From Leptolyngbyaceae cyanobacterium C42_A2020_001 (lineage in GTDB: Bacteria; Cyanobacteriota; Cyanobacteriia; Leptolyngbyales; Leptolyngbyaceae): a DNA stretch of 64,000 nucleotides. A program made the position numbers and the translations under genes. The notes below the pieces were generated by a model. The model did no database searches. It was given only the letters and a program-made list of their open reading frames with translations, and had not been told where the DNA came from. Each line of letters begins with the position of its first letter. Positions within the stretch are counted from its first letter, which is position 1. The DNA lies in assembly GCA_015272515.1 (NCBI GenBank), contig JACYLN010000111.1, positions 101,921-165,920 on the forward strand, read 5' to 3'. Shown here piece by piece: positions 16,270 to 25,106 of this stretch.

Positions 16270-16470
16270 ATGAATCGTTTATTAGCCGAACCCAAAAACT
16301 TACTACCACTCTTTCCAATCAGTTTTAAGCGCGCTCTGATTCCGATTATTGAGCAACCCATGACTGAACGGCATACCTGCCTGTGTTGCTCCCGAATTTT
16401 GCTGCGACACATTAATTTAGAAGGAATCTACTGGCGCTGTAGCCATTGCTATCAAACCATGCCAGTCTAA
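16270..16470 (+). CDS. small zinc-ribbon protein (conserved cyanobacterial type)
   Basis: 66 codons. The conserved part is the last 36 residues beginning MTERHTCLCCSRILLRH and ending YWRCSHCYQTMPV, with two CxxC-type pairs that would bind one zinc ion. This short form, starting at the in-frame ATG at 16360, resembles a small protein seen widely in cyanobacteria. The 30-residue extension from 16270 is less certain. Function unknown. Confidence 0.6.
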   Translation: MNRLLAEPKNLLPLFPISFKRALIPIIEQPMTERHTCLCCSRILLRHINLEGIYWRCSHCYQTMPV

Positions 16471-16570
16471 ATTCCCTAGCAACAGTCCAGGCAGAGAGAC
16501 GAGCTTTTAGAAACTGGGAGCAAAAGTGAGGTTGCATTAAGCAACGCAACCTGATCACGCTTCTAATCTG

Positions 16571-17029
16571 TCATCGGGCAACTGTTACATCGTACACGAG
16601 GCGAAACGGCTGGAAATTTCCTGAAGTCTTCGGCGAACAGTTCAATTCCAGTTGGTATAACCCAACCTTTGGAAACGTTACAGTTGCTCCAGGAATTCCC
16701 CGGTAGCGTTCTGCATTGATAGCACTTAAGACTGGCTGCACCAAAGGTTTGTCGCCAGCTTTTCGTGGTTGATTAAACACGCTCATTCGACAACTTGCCT
16801 GATTTAACGGCAAAATTTGCCCTCCCCGTCGCGTCAGTGCTACCCATATGCGGGCACTTTCGCCAGCTTTGGGGTTGTGGTTGGGGTCAATGTGCCATAC
16901 GCCTGCCACATCCCCTGCAACCTGCGTTTTATGAGCATAGGCAGGTGGCAGAAGGGAGAGAAGACAGAGGGCAGACGAGAGGAAGAGTCCAGGGGAGAGG
17001 GAAGGATGACGAAGAGGGCAATGGGTCAT
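16571..17029 (-). CDS. secreted protein of unknown function, downstream of the SafE-like gene
   Basis: About 152 residues from ATG 17029, chosen because it starts a clear signal peptide (MTHCPLRHPSLSP ... LLSLLPPAYA, cut before HKTQ). The open frame continues back to 17215 but that part is low-complexity spacer. The mature domain (GDVAGVWHIDPNHNPKAGE, ARIWVALTRRGG, PGATVTFPKVGLYQLELNC) is an Ig-like beta domain resembling YtkA/FixH-type periplasmic proteins, with two Cys. It follows the SafE/ferric-reductase-like gene on the same strand, which hints at metal or redox work in the periplasm. The signal peptide coding region lies inside repeat-like DNA. Confidence 0.6.
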   Translation of the reverse strand: MTHCPLRHPSLSPGLFLSSALCLLSLLPPAYAHKTQVAGDVAGVWHIDPNHNPKAGESARIWVALTRRGGQILPLNQASCRMSVFNQPRKAGDKPLVQPVLSAINAERYRGIPGATVTFPKVGLYQLELNCSPKTSGNFQPFRLVYDVTVAR

Positions 17030-17117
17030 CGGGGATGGGCACGAGGCGGGGTTAGAGGAGCGGGAAGATACGTCCCTTCTGCCTTCCGGCTTCTGGCTTT
17101 TGCCCTCTATCTCCTGA

Positions 17118-18332
17118 CTACTTACTCTTAAGTGGCGCGACATGGTACTTCTCAAGCGATAACAACGACCAAAACCAGGGGTACCGGATGAGCAGGGTAA
17201 GCAGCGCGATCGCACTCAGTATTCCCGTTGCCAACCAGTTCATCCATGACCATTCCAACGCCCCTAAAAACTCAGACCCCAGCAGAATTGTATGCAGGAC
17301 TGCCAACAGAAAGGCTGGAATGCTGAGGAGATGGAGTAAACGCCAGCGATCGCCCAACCAGCGCTGCATTCTGTCAAAACTAGTAATGGTTAGAGGCACC
17401 AGCAAGGCTAAAGCACCCATGCCTGCCCACGTCCCAATCTGCATGGATGGCACCAAAAACGGCAACGCCTGAATATCCCAGCCCATCGTTATCAAATGGG
17501 CTACATGCGCTACTGCCAGCCCAAATCCGCTGACCCCAAATACTCGGCGGCAAGGCAACAAAAACGATAGCAGGCGATTGAGAGGACGGGCAACCAGCGC
17601 CAAAAGTAAACAAACCAGCGCTGCATAACCAGTGTAGTCCTCCATAGTGCCCGATCGCAGGAGCGTCAGAACTCCAATCAGCAGCGTGATCCACCCGCCC
17701 AACCGAAACAGTTGGTTGCGTCGCTCGGCACTCACCATCGCCCCGCCAACCCCCACCAGAAGCATCATCGGCAGCGTTCCGATGCCAAATGCCAGCATGG
17801 TTAAGCCACCCTGCACAACGCTAGCAGTTTCAGCCGCTTTAATCTGAGCCGTATATAAAAAACCGCAGGGAATCAGCCCCCATACCAACCCTAACAAGGC
17901 AGGAGTCCACCAATAGTGCTGCAATGAGAGAGATACCATGCCGCTGCTGAGGCGGTTGTGCCATTTGCCTTCTACCAATGGATGGAAAATTGGAATGCGG
18001 GGCAGCAACTTGGGCGCAATTTGAATCAAACCCATCCAGATTAAAAGTAAACCCAGGACGATCGCCATTCCTTGCCGCAGGGCGCTACCAATGCCTGCCA
18101 ATTGCCCCCCCGCAATCACCACAGACCCAATTGCACCCACTCCCGCCCCCACTAACGCATAGCTAGCAATGCGTCCTGCATTCAGCAGCAAATGAAACCA
18201 GAACGGATGCGATCGCGGAGCCGATTTCTGCTCAGATAGGGAGAAGGCGATCGCGATCGGACCGCACATTCCGGCACAATGACCAAAACTTCCCAAAAAC
18301 CCCAGGCTTGCAATTAGCAGTAAATCAAGCAT
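17118..18332 (-). CDS. SafE/TauE-family membrane protein fused to a ferric-reductase-like domain
   Basis: A 404-residue, strongly hydrophobic protein. The N-terminal half starts with GHCAGMCGPIAIAF (residues 17-30), the signature of SafE/UreH-like 'sulfite exporter' proteins tied to metal and cytochrome biogenesis, and continues with about six helices including GLVWGLIPCGFLY (a second conserved Cys). The C-terminal half (about 250-404) has four to five helices with spaced His (AVAHVAHLI, LHLLSIPAFLLAVLHTIL) like ferric-reductase/cytochrome-b561-type haem domains. The fusion suggests electron transfer coupled to thiol or metal handling in the membrane. The downstream partner is the secreted protein at 16571-17029. 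Confidence 0.75.
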   Translation of the reverse strand: MLDLLLIASLGFLGSFGHCAGMCGPIAIAFSLSEQKSAPRSHPFWFHLLLNAGRIASYALVGAGVGAIGSVVIAGGQLAGIGSALRQGMAIVLGLLLIWMGLIQIAPKLLPRIPIFHPLVEGKWHNRLSSGMVSLSLQHYWWTPALLGLVWGLIPCGFLYTAQIKAAETASVVQGGLTMLAFGIGTLPMMLLVGVGGAMVSAERRNQLFRLGGWITLLIGVLTLLRSGTMEDYTGYAALVCLLLALVARPLNRLLSFLLPCRRVFGVSGFGLAVAHVAHLITMGWDIQALPFLVPSMQIGTWAGMGALALLVPLTITSFDRMQRWLGDRWRLLHLLSIPAFLLAVLHTILLGSEFLGALEWSWMNWLATGILSAIALLTLLIRYPWFWSLLSLEKYHVAPLKSK

Positions 18333-18462
18333 CCGAATTGGTTAAGCGGTACACCAAATGACCTCAGATCAAGCTAGCGTACAACGGCTCAGTCTTTCAA
18401 AAGACAGGCTGTAAAAGTTGGTGCTCTTTCACTTCCCGCCTACAATGACACGGAATTCTTCA

Positions 18463-18789
18463 ATGAGCCAACTCCTTATGGCAACCAAGCTAATTCGACT
18501 GGAAGATAACACCCTGGTTGAGGTAGAAGTCACTGCTGACCAGGTTCAACCTATTTCTGGCGGGTTTGCCGATCGCGTCAATGCCACCTTCGACAAAATT
18601 CGCCCGATTTTGATTAATACCTGTCGCCCGATCGCCAGCACCTGGGCAGAACTCAACCAGGACATGAATATTGAATCAGCCGAAGTTGAAATCGGGTTCA
18701 GCTTTGAGGCAGAAGGTAATCTCTATGTAACCAAATCCAAAGCGGGAGCCAACTTGACGGTTAAACTGGTGTTAAAGCCCAAAACGTAG
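18463..18789 (+). CDS. trypsin-co-occurring domain protein
   Basis: About 109 residues. The core MATKLIRLEDNTLVEVEV ... GGFADRVNATFDKIRPIL ... ESAEVEIGFSFEAEGNLYV ... ANLTVKLVL matches by eye the small alpha/beta 'trypsin-co-occurring domain 1' found beside trypsin-like proteases in bacterial conflict loci. Possible starts are 18418, 18463 and 18478; the conserved part begins at 18478. The trypsin gene follows after 20 bases on the same strand. It is the first member of the five-gene locus to 24497 and may regulate or be a target of the protease. Confidence 0.75.
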   Translation: MSQLLMATKLIRLEDNTLVEVEVTADQVQPISGGFADRVNATFDKIRPILINTCRPIASTWAELNQDMNIESAEVEIGFSFEAEGNLYVTKSKAGANLTVKLVLKPKT

Positions 18790-18809
18790 AGAAAAGTCCT
18801 CCCCCAACT

Positions 18810-20156
18810 TTGCAAGACTCCGTTGTACTGATTACCAGTAGCGATCGCGACAACAATCGATTCGGCACAGGCTTTGTTTTAAGGCAGGCTGGTGGCGTTG
18901 CCTACATTTTGACCTGTCTCCATGTTGTGAAAGATGTGGGCGGCGTAGAACAGGCTTTAGTGGATGGCATCCCGGCGGTGATGGCTGCCTCTGGAGAAGC
19001 CAAAGGGTTAGATCTGGCAGTGCTGAGAGTTGAAGGACTATGGCACAAACCCGCCCTCCCCTGGAATATTAGTGGCGAAAAAGGCAGATCTTTTGCAACG
19101 GCTGGGTTTCAGCTTTTCGGTAAAGATCATTTGATCCGCTCTTTACGTGGAACATTGGGAGATCAAGGCGGCTTACAAGCGGGAGCAGACCGGATCCCAG
19201 TGTGGGATTTGCGGATTACTGACGATTACACTCTGCAACCTGGCTATAGCGGCTCCCCCTTGCAAGATGAACTCACTGGAAATGTGATTGGGATTGTTAG
19301 CCATCGTCAAGGGGAAGGCAGAAGTGGCTTGGCGATTTCCATCGCAGCTTTAGAAAAGGTCTGGAAATTTGTTGATAGTCGCCAGCTTTACGAAGACCTG
19401 ATGACGTTGGGATTTGAGAAACAAACGCGATCGTTCCGTCGCTTCATTCAGGCATCCAAAGTAGGCGCATTCCTCGTCCACGGTCCTTCTTATGAATACG
19501 GGCAGCGCTGGCTCGTCAATCGGTTGGTGCAAAAGTTCATCACCTACTGCCTGACAGCGGGCAAAGTAGTTCAAGTGAAGTTGTATCGAGCAAGCCGAAG
19601 TAGTGATGTGAATGCCGTGTGGCGCGAGCTGAGTAAGAAGGTGGGATGTCAGCCCGACCCAGCGCTAATTGTCGATCGCGTCTGGCGCTGGTGGAAAACC
19701 CAACACGTATTGCTGGTGTTTGAGGATGTGAACTGGTTATCTCCTGAGATGCTACGTGAATTAATTCAGCACTTCTGGCTCCCCCTCGCCCGACAAGCCA
19801 AAACCCTGCAAACTCCGGATGTAAAATTCATGCTGCTGTTGTTTTTAGTGGATTACGAAGATTCCACAGAAATGATCAGCGATGTGCAGTTTGCGGAAGA
19901 GTTGGATGCAGCGTGGGAACCAACCATTCCAGTGCGATCGCCGCGCATTACTGAGTTCTCAGACGATGATTTAATTCGCTGGATTGACGAACGATTTGAC
20001 CGTCTCCCGATGGAGCTGACCCAGGATGTGGATCGAACCGTGAAAGTAATTTTAGACAACACCGACAATGGCGTGCCAGAACCCACCCTGCGAGACATTT
20101 GGAAACGCTGCGGCTGTGATTGGGACGAGGAGCTAGAGCCATGTTTGAAACTGTAA
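18810..20156 (+). CDS. trypsin-like serine protease fused to a degenerate STAND-like NTPase domain
   Basis: 448 residues from a TTG start, since no ATG or GTG is available before the conserved N-terminus. Residues 1-195 are a chymotrypsin-fold protease: NRFGTGFVL, TCLHVV (catalytic His), KGLDLAVLRV (Asp) and QPGYSGSPL (Ser), so the triad is complete. Residues 200-448 look like a STAND-type NTPase that lost its P-loop: FLVHGPSYEYGQRWLVNRL in the Walker A place (no GKT/S) and HVLLVFEDVNWL in the Walker B place. It has no signal peptide, so it acts in the cytoplasm. Its end overlaps the MoxR gene by 16 bases. It is probably the effector or sensor protease of the locus. Confidence 0.8.
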   Translation: MQDSVVLITSSDRDNNRFGTGFVLRQAGGVAYILTCLHVVKDVGGVEQALVDGIPAVMAASGEAKGLDLAVLRVEGLWHKPALPWNISGEKGRSFATAGFQLFGKDHLIRSLRGTLGDQGGLQAGADRIPVWDLRITDDYTLQPGYSGSPLQDELTGNVIGIVSHRQGEGRSGLAISIAALEKVWKFVDSRQLYEDLMTLGFEKQTRSFRRFIQASKVGAFLVHGPSYEYGQRWLVNRLVQKFITYCLTAGKVVQVKLYRASRSSDVNAVWRELSKKVGCQPDPALIVDRVWRWWKTQHVLLVFEDVNWLSPEMLRELIQHFWLPLARQAKTLQTPDVKFMLLLFLVDYEDSTEMISDVQFAEELDAAWEPTIPVRSPRITEFSDDDLIRWIDERFDRLPMELTQDVDRTVKVILDNTDNGVPEPTLRDIWKRCGCDWDEELEPCLKL

Positions 20157-21061
20157 CGGAGAAATTGCCCGTGTACACAGGCACCAAGCAGCCCGATCCG
20201 GATGAACGCGATGCAAACGGGCGATCGCGTCTGCCCTATTTGCCCAATCCTGAACTGGTGGAAGCAGTGAATCTGGCAATCTACCTGGAACGTCCGCTGT
20301 TGCTGAAGGGGGAACCGGGCTGCGGCAAAACGCAACTTGCACCTGCGGTTGCCTATGAGTTGGGATTACCCCTGGAAGCCTGGTATGTGAAATCCACCAG
20401 TCGTGCCCGTGATGGGCTGTATACCTACGACGCGGTGGGGCGCTTACGGGATGCCCAGCTTGCAGCGTCGGGTCGGCTCTCGGCAGAGCAACTGCTTGCT
20501 TCCGAAAATCCTGCCAGTTACATCCGTTGGGGACCGTTGGGGCGGGCATTTTTGCGAGAAAGGCGCACGATTGTTCTGATTGACGAAATTGACAAAGCCG
20601 ATATTGATTTTCCCAACGATCTGCTGTTGGAACTGGATGAACGCCGTTTTGTGGTGGAAGAAACTGGGCAGGAAGTGCAGGCGATCGCGCCGCCTATCGT
20701 CTTTATCACCAGCAATGACGAAAAAGACTTACCCGATGCCTTCCTGCGGCGCTGTTTGTTTCACTATGTAGAATTTCCCAAACGCGATCGCCTGATCGAA
20801 ATCATCCATGCCCTGTTTCCTGCCACACCCGCCGCGATCGTCGATCAAGCCATTACTCGCTTTGAAGCATTGCGCGAAGAAATGCGAAAAGATAAAGGCG
20901 AAGCAGGAAAAAAAGTCAGCACTAGCGAACTCATCGACTGGGTGAGGGTACTCCGCCGCTACCCCGAAGACGAAGCCCTCGCCAAACTGAATAGCAAGCT
21001 GCCCTATCCCGGTGTGTTGCTCAAGAGTTGGGAAGACCACATCCGCTATTTGAAAAAATAA
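20141..21061 (+). CDS. MoxR-family AAA+ ATPase
   Basis: 306 residues from ATG 20141, which has an AGGAG site about 10 bases upstream and lies inside the end of the protease gene. Walker A is GEPGCGKT (near 55), Walker B is IVLIDEIDKADIDFPNDLL, sensor 1 is FITSNDEKDLPDAFLRRC with the arginine finger, followed by the helical lid. MoxR ATPases act with vWA proteins as chaperones that remodel or insert metals into target proteins. Here the vWA gene starts 12 bases downstream. The ATPase would drive conformational control in the trypsin/vWA system. Confidence 0.9.
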   Translation: MFETVTEKLPVYTGTKQPDPDERDANGRSRLPYLPNPELVEAVNLAIYLERPLLLKGEPGCGKTQLAPAVAYELGLPLEAWYVKSTSRARDGLYTYDAVGRLRDAQLAASGRLSAEQLLASENPASYIRWGPLGRAFLRERRTIVLIDEIDKADIDFPNDLLLELDERRFVVEETGQEVQAIAPPIVFITSNDEKDLPDAFLRRCLFHYVEFPKRDRLIEIIHALFPATPAAIVDQAITRFEALREEMRKDKGEAGKKVSTSELIDWVRVLRRYPEDEALAKLNSKLPYPGVLLKSWEDHIRYLKK

Positions 21062-21072
21062 ACGCCGCTCCC

Positions 21073-22572
21073 GTGAACCCTGATTTGCCACTACTGGACT
21101 TGTTTAATCGCCTGCGAGAGGCAGGGGTGCCGCTTGGTATCGCCGATTATCAGGCAGTTTTGCGATCGCTCCAGGGGGGCTTTGGCGTTGGCGATCGAGA
21201 AGCCCTCGCACGGCTGTGTAAAACCGTGTGGGTGCGATCGCCCGATGAACAACGCCTGTTTGACTTTTACTTTGATCAACTCTTTGGAGAACCGCCGCAA
21301 ACTCTACCCGACGAATCATCCCTGCCCCCAGCCCACTCCGCGCCATCTCCCTCCAACCCCAAAGTTCGCCGCCTCACCCAGAGACTCGCCCTTGCCGTGA
21401 TCTCAGGCTTTCTCTGGTTGGGTCTTTCCGAGGCAATGCTGCCACCTCAAAGCCCTTACAAACTCTCCACCCTGCTTTCCAGGCTCTTTCAGCCACCGCC
21501 AGTCCCTCCCTCCCCTTCCCCCTCACCAACCCTCTCACCCTCACCCTTCCCTTCCCCCTTCCCTTCTGCTTCCCCCTCCCCCAGCCCCACGCCCGCGCCT
21601 GAAATCAGCCCGCCCTCCGAACAATATCCCTGGCTCAGATACGTCATCGTTGCGATCGGCGTGATTCCACCCATCTGGGTTGTCATCTTGGCGCTTCAAC
21701 TGAATGCAGCTTTGAAACAGCAGCGGCATGAACGCTCCCATCAACCGGATCGCCCACCCCAAGCCCCACCCGCCCCGCTCACGCCCCAAATATTAGCCGA
21801 TTTGCAAGATGAAATTCAGGCAGCGCAAGCAGTCCGAGAAACCATCAGTCACGATGAAGAACCTGTCAGCAGTCGCTTTCTGCTCTCGTCCGATTACCTG
21901 CCCGTAACCCAGCGACAAATGAAACAATGCTGGCGACACCTGCGGCGCATGGTGCGACAGGGCATCCCGACGGAACTGGATGTGGATGCGACTGTCTACC
22001 AGATCGGACGACAGGGAGTGTTGTTGAGTCCGGTGCTGCTGCCGCGCCGCGTCAACCGAACCGAACTCCTGCTCCTGATCGATCAGGATGGCTCCATGGT
22101 GCCATTTCACTCGCTCTCGGTTCGCTTAGTCGAAACCGCGATTCGAGGGGGACGGTTGGGTGGTGCCGGGGTGTATTACTTGCACAATGCGCCCAGTGAG
22201 CACTTGTATCACGACCCACTGCATCAAGAAGCCGAAGCGATTCAAGACGTGCTGGGGCGGTTACATCCAGATCGTACCGTCGTTCTGATTTTCAGCGATG
22301 CTGGAGCGGCACGGGGCAGCTATAGTTCAGAACGGCTTGAATTGACCAACGAGTTTCTAGAACGCTTGCGGCAATCCGCCCGACGAATGGTTTGGCTGAA
22401 CCCCATGCCCCGATCGCGATGGGACAACACCACAGCCGCCGCGATCGCTCAGCGCATTCCCATGTTTGAGGCAACTCGTGAAGGCTTAGATAACGCGATC
22501 GATACACTGCGAGGGCGATTGAGCCATCCCGCCATGAGCGGGCAAGCGTCCAGGGAGCAGATTCGCCCATGA
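21073..22572 (+). CDS. membrane-anchored vWA protein with SAV_2336-like N-terminus
   Basis: 499 residues from GTG 21073, where the conserved N-terminus [19 protein letters not shown] begins. A longer frame starts at 21028. Residues 1-75 are a helical domain that resembles the SAV_2336-type N-terminus of vWA conflict proteins ([15 protein letters not shown]). Next come a hydrophobic segment near 110-128, a Ser/Pro-rich linker ([13 protein letters not shown]), and a second segment near 190-210 ([18 protein letters not shown]). The C-terminal vWA domain has a partial [16 protein letters not shown] (DxDxS instead of DxSxS) and [11 protein letters not shown]. It is partner to the MoxR ATPase and overlaps the next gene by four bases. 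Confidence 0.8.
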   Translation: MNPDLPLLDLFNRLREAGVPLGIADYQAVLRSLQGGFGVGDREALARLCKTVWVRSPDEQRLFDFYFDQLFGEPPQTLPDESSLPPAHSAPSPSNPKVRRLTQRLALAVISGFLWLGLSEAMLPPQSPYKLSTLLSRLFQPPPVPPSPSPSPTLSPSPFPSPFPSASPSPSPTPAPEISPPSEQYPWLRYVIVAIGVIPPIWVVILALQLNAALKQQRHERSHQPDRPPQAPPAPLTPQILADLQDEIQAAQAVRETISHDEEPVSSRFLLSSDYLPVTQRQMKQCWRHLRRMVRQGIPTELDVDATVYQIGRQGVLLSPVLLPRRVNRTELLLLIDQDGSMVPFHSLSVRLVETAIRGGRLGGAGVYYLHNAPSEHLYHDPLHQEAEAIQDVLGRLHPDRTVVLIFSDAGAARGSYSSERLELTNEFLERLRQSARRMVWLNPMPRSRWDNTTAAAIAQRIPMFEATREGLDNAIDTLRGRLSHPAMSGQASREQIRP

Positions 22573-24497
22573 TGATTGCATTACCCCAAGAGCGCCAAGC
22601 GTCATTCCGTCAACGGTTTGGCGATGGACACTTTTATCTGGCGTGTCATGCTGCCTTGCCGATCGCCCTCACGCCCGATTTGCTCTACTGCCTCTGGGCA
22701 AACTTTCAGCGCGACATGCAGGGAAACGTTCTCGATATTCCCTGGATTGCCGTATCGGATATTTTGTTGCATCTCTGTGATGAGATTGGGCACGAACTGT
22801 ATGAGATCGAACCAGAGATGCGGCATCAATTGCTGCAATCGTTGCAGAATGAGCCACGGCTGGGGCAAAAGCGGTTGCATGAACTGTGTGATTTTCTCCT
22901 GGCTTACGTCAGCAATGATCTGGAGTATGGAGATATTGATGCTCGTGAACTAGCCGAGACTCAACGCTGGCAAGCGATCGCCTACCAAGATCCTGATGCC
23001 GCTGCCCGTGAAATTGCGGTGCGTCTGCAAAATCTCTCTTTTACAAACCACCCTGAATGGCTACGAATGGCTGTTTTGGTAGATGCGCTCAAAGCTCCGC
23101 TGGCAGACCATCAACCGCTGCTGCTCTACACCCGTGCAATGGCAGACTACATGCGCGGACGTTTATCGGCAGCGGCTAGCAAAATTCAGCAGGCAGTCAA
23201 CGCTGCCAACGAAGTTCAGGTCACCGACGTTACGCTGCCCATCCCAGAGGCACTCCAAGCCACCCTGCCCCCTCCAGAATCCCCCCCTCCAGTTAGCAAA
23301 AGAGCCGCACTCCTCAACTACCTGAAACAGCATCCCTGGCAAATCGGTGGAACCGCGATCGCCTCTTTCGCACTGCTCTTTGGCATCTTTTACCTCCTGC
23401 GTCCCACCCCAACGCCGCCTCCCACTGATCTCAGTTCAACCTCACCCACGCCTTCACCCACTTTATCTCCCACGCCTGCCCCTTCTGCTGAAACTCCTTC
23501 ACCCAGCCCTTCAGCACTCGCCACACCCACTGCCACGCCCACCCCTCCCACTCCTCAACCCACCGCTACCGCGCCGCAACCTACTCCCAATCCCACGACC
23601 ACCCTCCCATCTGGAACGGGTACGGGTGCTCCAAGCGCTCAATCTCCCAACCCTGGTCAAACTCCTGCCCCTACTCCTGCCCCGACGACGACAACCACCC
23701 CAACCCCGCCAAGGGCAACTCCCAGCCCAACCCCCACCACTGCTGCGCCCAGTCCCAGAACGCCAGAGAGCGATCGCCGTGCTTTAGAATCTGTGCAGCG
23801 ATCGCAGCAGGAACTTGCCGCTGAATTAGCCACAACGAGGGGAAGAACCGATGCCTTAGAAGCCCGTGTTGCAGAAGTGGAAGCCAATCCTTCCAGCGGT
23901 GCTCGGCAAGAAGTGAACGCGATTGGCACCGAGTTGACTTCGGTAAAACAACAAATACCCAGTATGGAGCGATCGCTAGAGTCTTTACTGCAATCAATCC
24001 AAACGCTACAAAACACTCCCTCGACCGTTTATACCTCCAACGACGTGAATACATTACAACGCCTGAACGAGGAGTTTGCCGCTGAATTAGCCACCTTAAG
24101 AGGGCGCATCGATGCAGTAGAAGCCCGTCATAGTCAACTGGTCAAAACTTATTCCACATCCAACTCCACTCAAACGCCCCAATCAGCGTCAAATCTTTCT
24201 ATCGCAACAGTTTCCTCAGTGAATGGCAATGTCCAAGTTAGACGTGCATCCACCGTCGGAACACGGGGTGACATCTTTAGACCTGTTCAAGTAGGAGACC
24301 TTCTTTTCTCCAACGATTCAATTCAAATGCCGGCTGGGGCATCCCTATCGGTTCAATGCCGGGGAACCAATGGAACACTTTTCCCTGTCGCCATACAAGC
24401 AACCACACCAAGAACGCTTAGCGGAAGTGCATTTTGCGCTACCCCCAGTACTCTTCGTACTCTCCCTAGAAGAATACCGGGTGGGGGAACACGATGA
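22569..24497 (+). CDS. membrane protein with helical N-domain, coiled coil and FecR-like C-terminus
   Basis: A 642-residue protein. Residues 1-225 are a soluble helical domain ([50 protein letters not shown]) of the kind seen beside or fused to these vWA proteins. A transmembrane helix lies at about 258-277 ([14 protein letters not shown]). A Pro/Thr/Ser-rich stalk of about 125 residues follows, then a coiled coil (about 395-510, [23 protein letters not shown]). The C-terminal FecR-like domain has [37 protein letters not shown]. The N-terminus would be cytoplasmic with MoxR/vWA and the C-terminus outside, so the locus could sense or act on the envelope. It starts at ATGATG overlapping the vWA stop. 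Confidence 0.7.
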   Translation: MMIALPQERQASFRQRFGDGHFYLACHAALPIALTPDLLYCLWANFQRDMQGNVLDIPWIAVSDILLHLCDEIGHELYEIEPEMRHQLLQSLQNEPRLGQKRLHELCDFLLAYVSNDLEYGDIDARELAETQRWQAIAYQDPDAAAREIAVRLQNLSFTNHPEWLRMAVLVDALKAPLADHQPLLLYTRAMADYMRGRLSAAASKIQQAVNAANEVQVTDVTLPIPEALQATLPPPESPPPVSKRAALLNYLKQHPWQIGGTAIASFALLFGIFYLLRPTPTPPPTDLSSTSPTPSPTLSPTPAPSAETPSPSPSALATPTATPTPPTPQPTATAPQPTPNPTTTLPSGTGTGAPSAQSPNPGQTPAPTPAPTTTTTPTPPRATPSPTPTTAAPSPRTPESDRRALESVQRSQQELAAELATTRGRTDALEARVAEVEANPSSGARQEVNAIGTELTSVKQQIPSMERSLESLLQSIQTLQNTPSTVYTSNDVNTLQRLNEEFAAELATLRGRIDAVEARHSQLVKTYSTSNSTQTPQSASNLSIATVSSVNGNVQVRRASTVGTRGDIFRPVQVGDLLFSNDSIQMPAGASLSVQCRGTNGTLFPVAIQATTPRTLSGSAFCATPSTLRTLPRRIPGGGTR

Positions 24498-24644
24498 AGC
24501 GAGTGTGACACGGAACACCGTCAACGCTGTTTCTGGTCACTCAAAATTCAGCCCAAACTCACGTAGATTAAGGGTAAGCAATCACTGAGCAACTCTGAAA
24601 AAACGAGGACTATAAATTCATACACCTCACATGGAGTTGCCCCC

Positions 24645-24803
24645 ATGAATCAAGTAGCCCCCAACCAACGTAATGAAATTGCTCAAGTTCCTGTTGTTGA
24701 ACCTGCTCACGTTTCAGTTGCACAACCAACACCCAAAATGACATCACGGTGGGAAGTGGTGAATGGCAAATTGGTTTGCAAGTGGTTCAACACTCCCGAT
24801 TAG
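24645..24803 (+). CDS. small protein (52 aa), unknown
   Basis: ATG 24645 to TAG 24803. 52 residues, Pro/Val/Gln rich in the first half (EIAQVPVVEPAHVSVAQP), ending in a compact KMTSRWEVVNGKLVCKWFNT tail with conserved-looking aromatic residues. It lies 147 bases after the FecR-like gene and is closed by a rho-independent terminator 42 bases later, which supports it as a real gene. Function unknown. It may belong to the preceding locus or be independent. Confidence 0.5.
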   Translation: MNQVAPNQRNEIAQVPVVEPAHVSVAQPTPKMTSRWEVVNGKLVCKWFNTPD

Positions 24804-24845
24804 CGCCAACGGATTTCCTGTCTGACTGCTCCTTAGCCATCTAGT

Positions 24846-24875
24846 CCCCTCGACCTCCTACGAGGGGCTTTTTAT
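24846..24875 (+). terminator. rho-independent terminator
   Basis: Perfect 7-bp stem CCCCTCG (24846-24852) / CGAGGGG (24861-24867), loop ACCTCCTA, followed by CTTTTTATT. It ends transcription of the 52-residue gene and possibly of the whole trypsin/MoxR/vWA locus. Confidence 0.85.
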
Positions 24876-24892
24876 TGGGCATTCGTTCGACA

Positions 24893-25102
24893 GACCTCTC
24901 CCTCCCAGCCTCCCTCTCCGACGCGGAAAGGGAGGAACAACGAGAGAATCGGTATTTTAAGTCCCTCGCCTGGTATAGCGGTACTGCTATAGGTTAGGAC
25001 TATCGAACTGCTGAAAGTCCTGAAGTGACTGGATTGCATTCTCAGCACTCAGTCCTCATTACTCAGCACTTTGCTATAGGAGAGGGATTTAGGGAGAGGT
25101 TT
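24893..25102. repeat. MITE-like inverted-repeat element, disrupted
   Basis: GACCTCTCCCTCCCAGCC at 24893 is answered by GAGAGGGATTTAGGGAGAGG ending at 25100, an imperfect inverted repeat with the same Pyr/Pur style as the element at 15561-15712. The middle contains a short palindrome TATAGC/GCTATA (24974-24991) and unrelated sequence. No gene is seen in this interval. Confidence 0.45.
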
Positions 25103-25106
25103 GCTG

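Noticed and set aside
18418..18462. Longer start of the trypsin-co-occurring domain protein
   Set aside because: The added residues (VLFHFPPT) are not family-like, and the conserved domain begins at 18478.
23347..23787. 146-codon Pro/Leu-rich frame inside the FecR-like gene
   Set aside because: Out-of-frame reading of the Pro/Thr stalk. The in-frame gene has clear domains on both sides.
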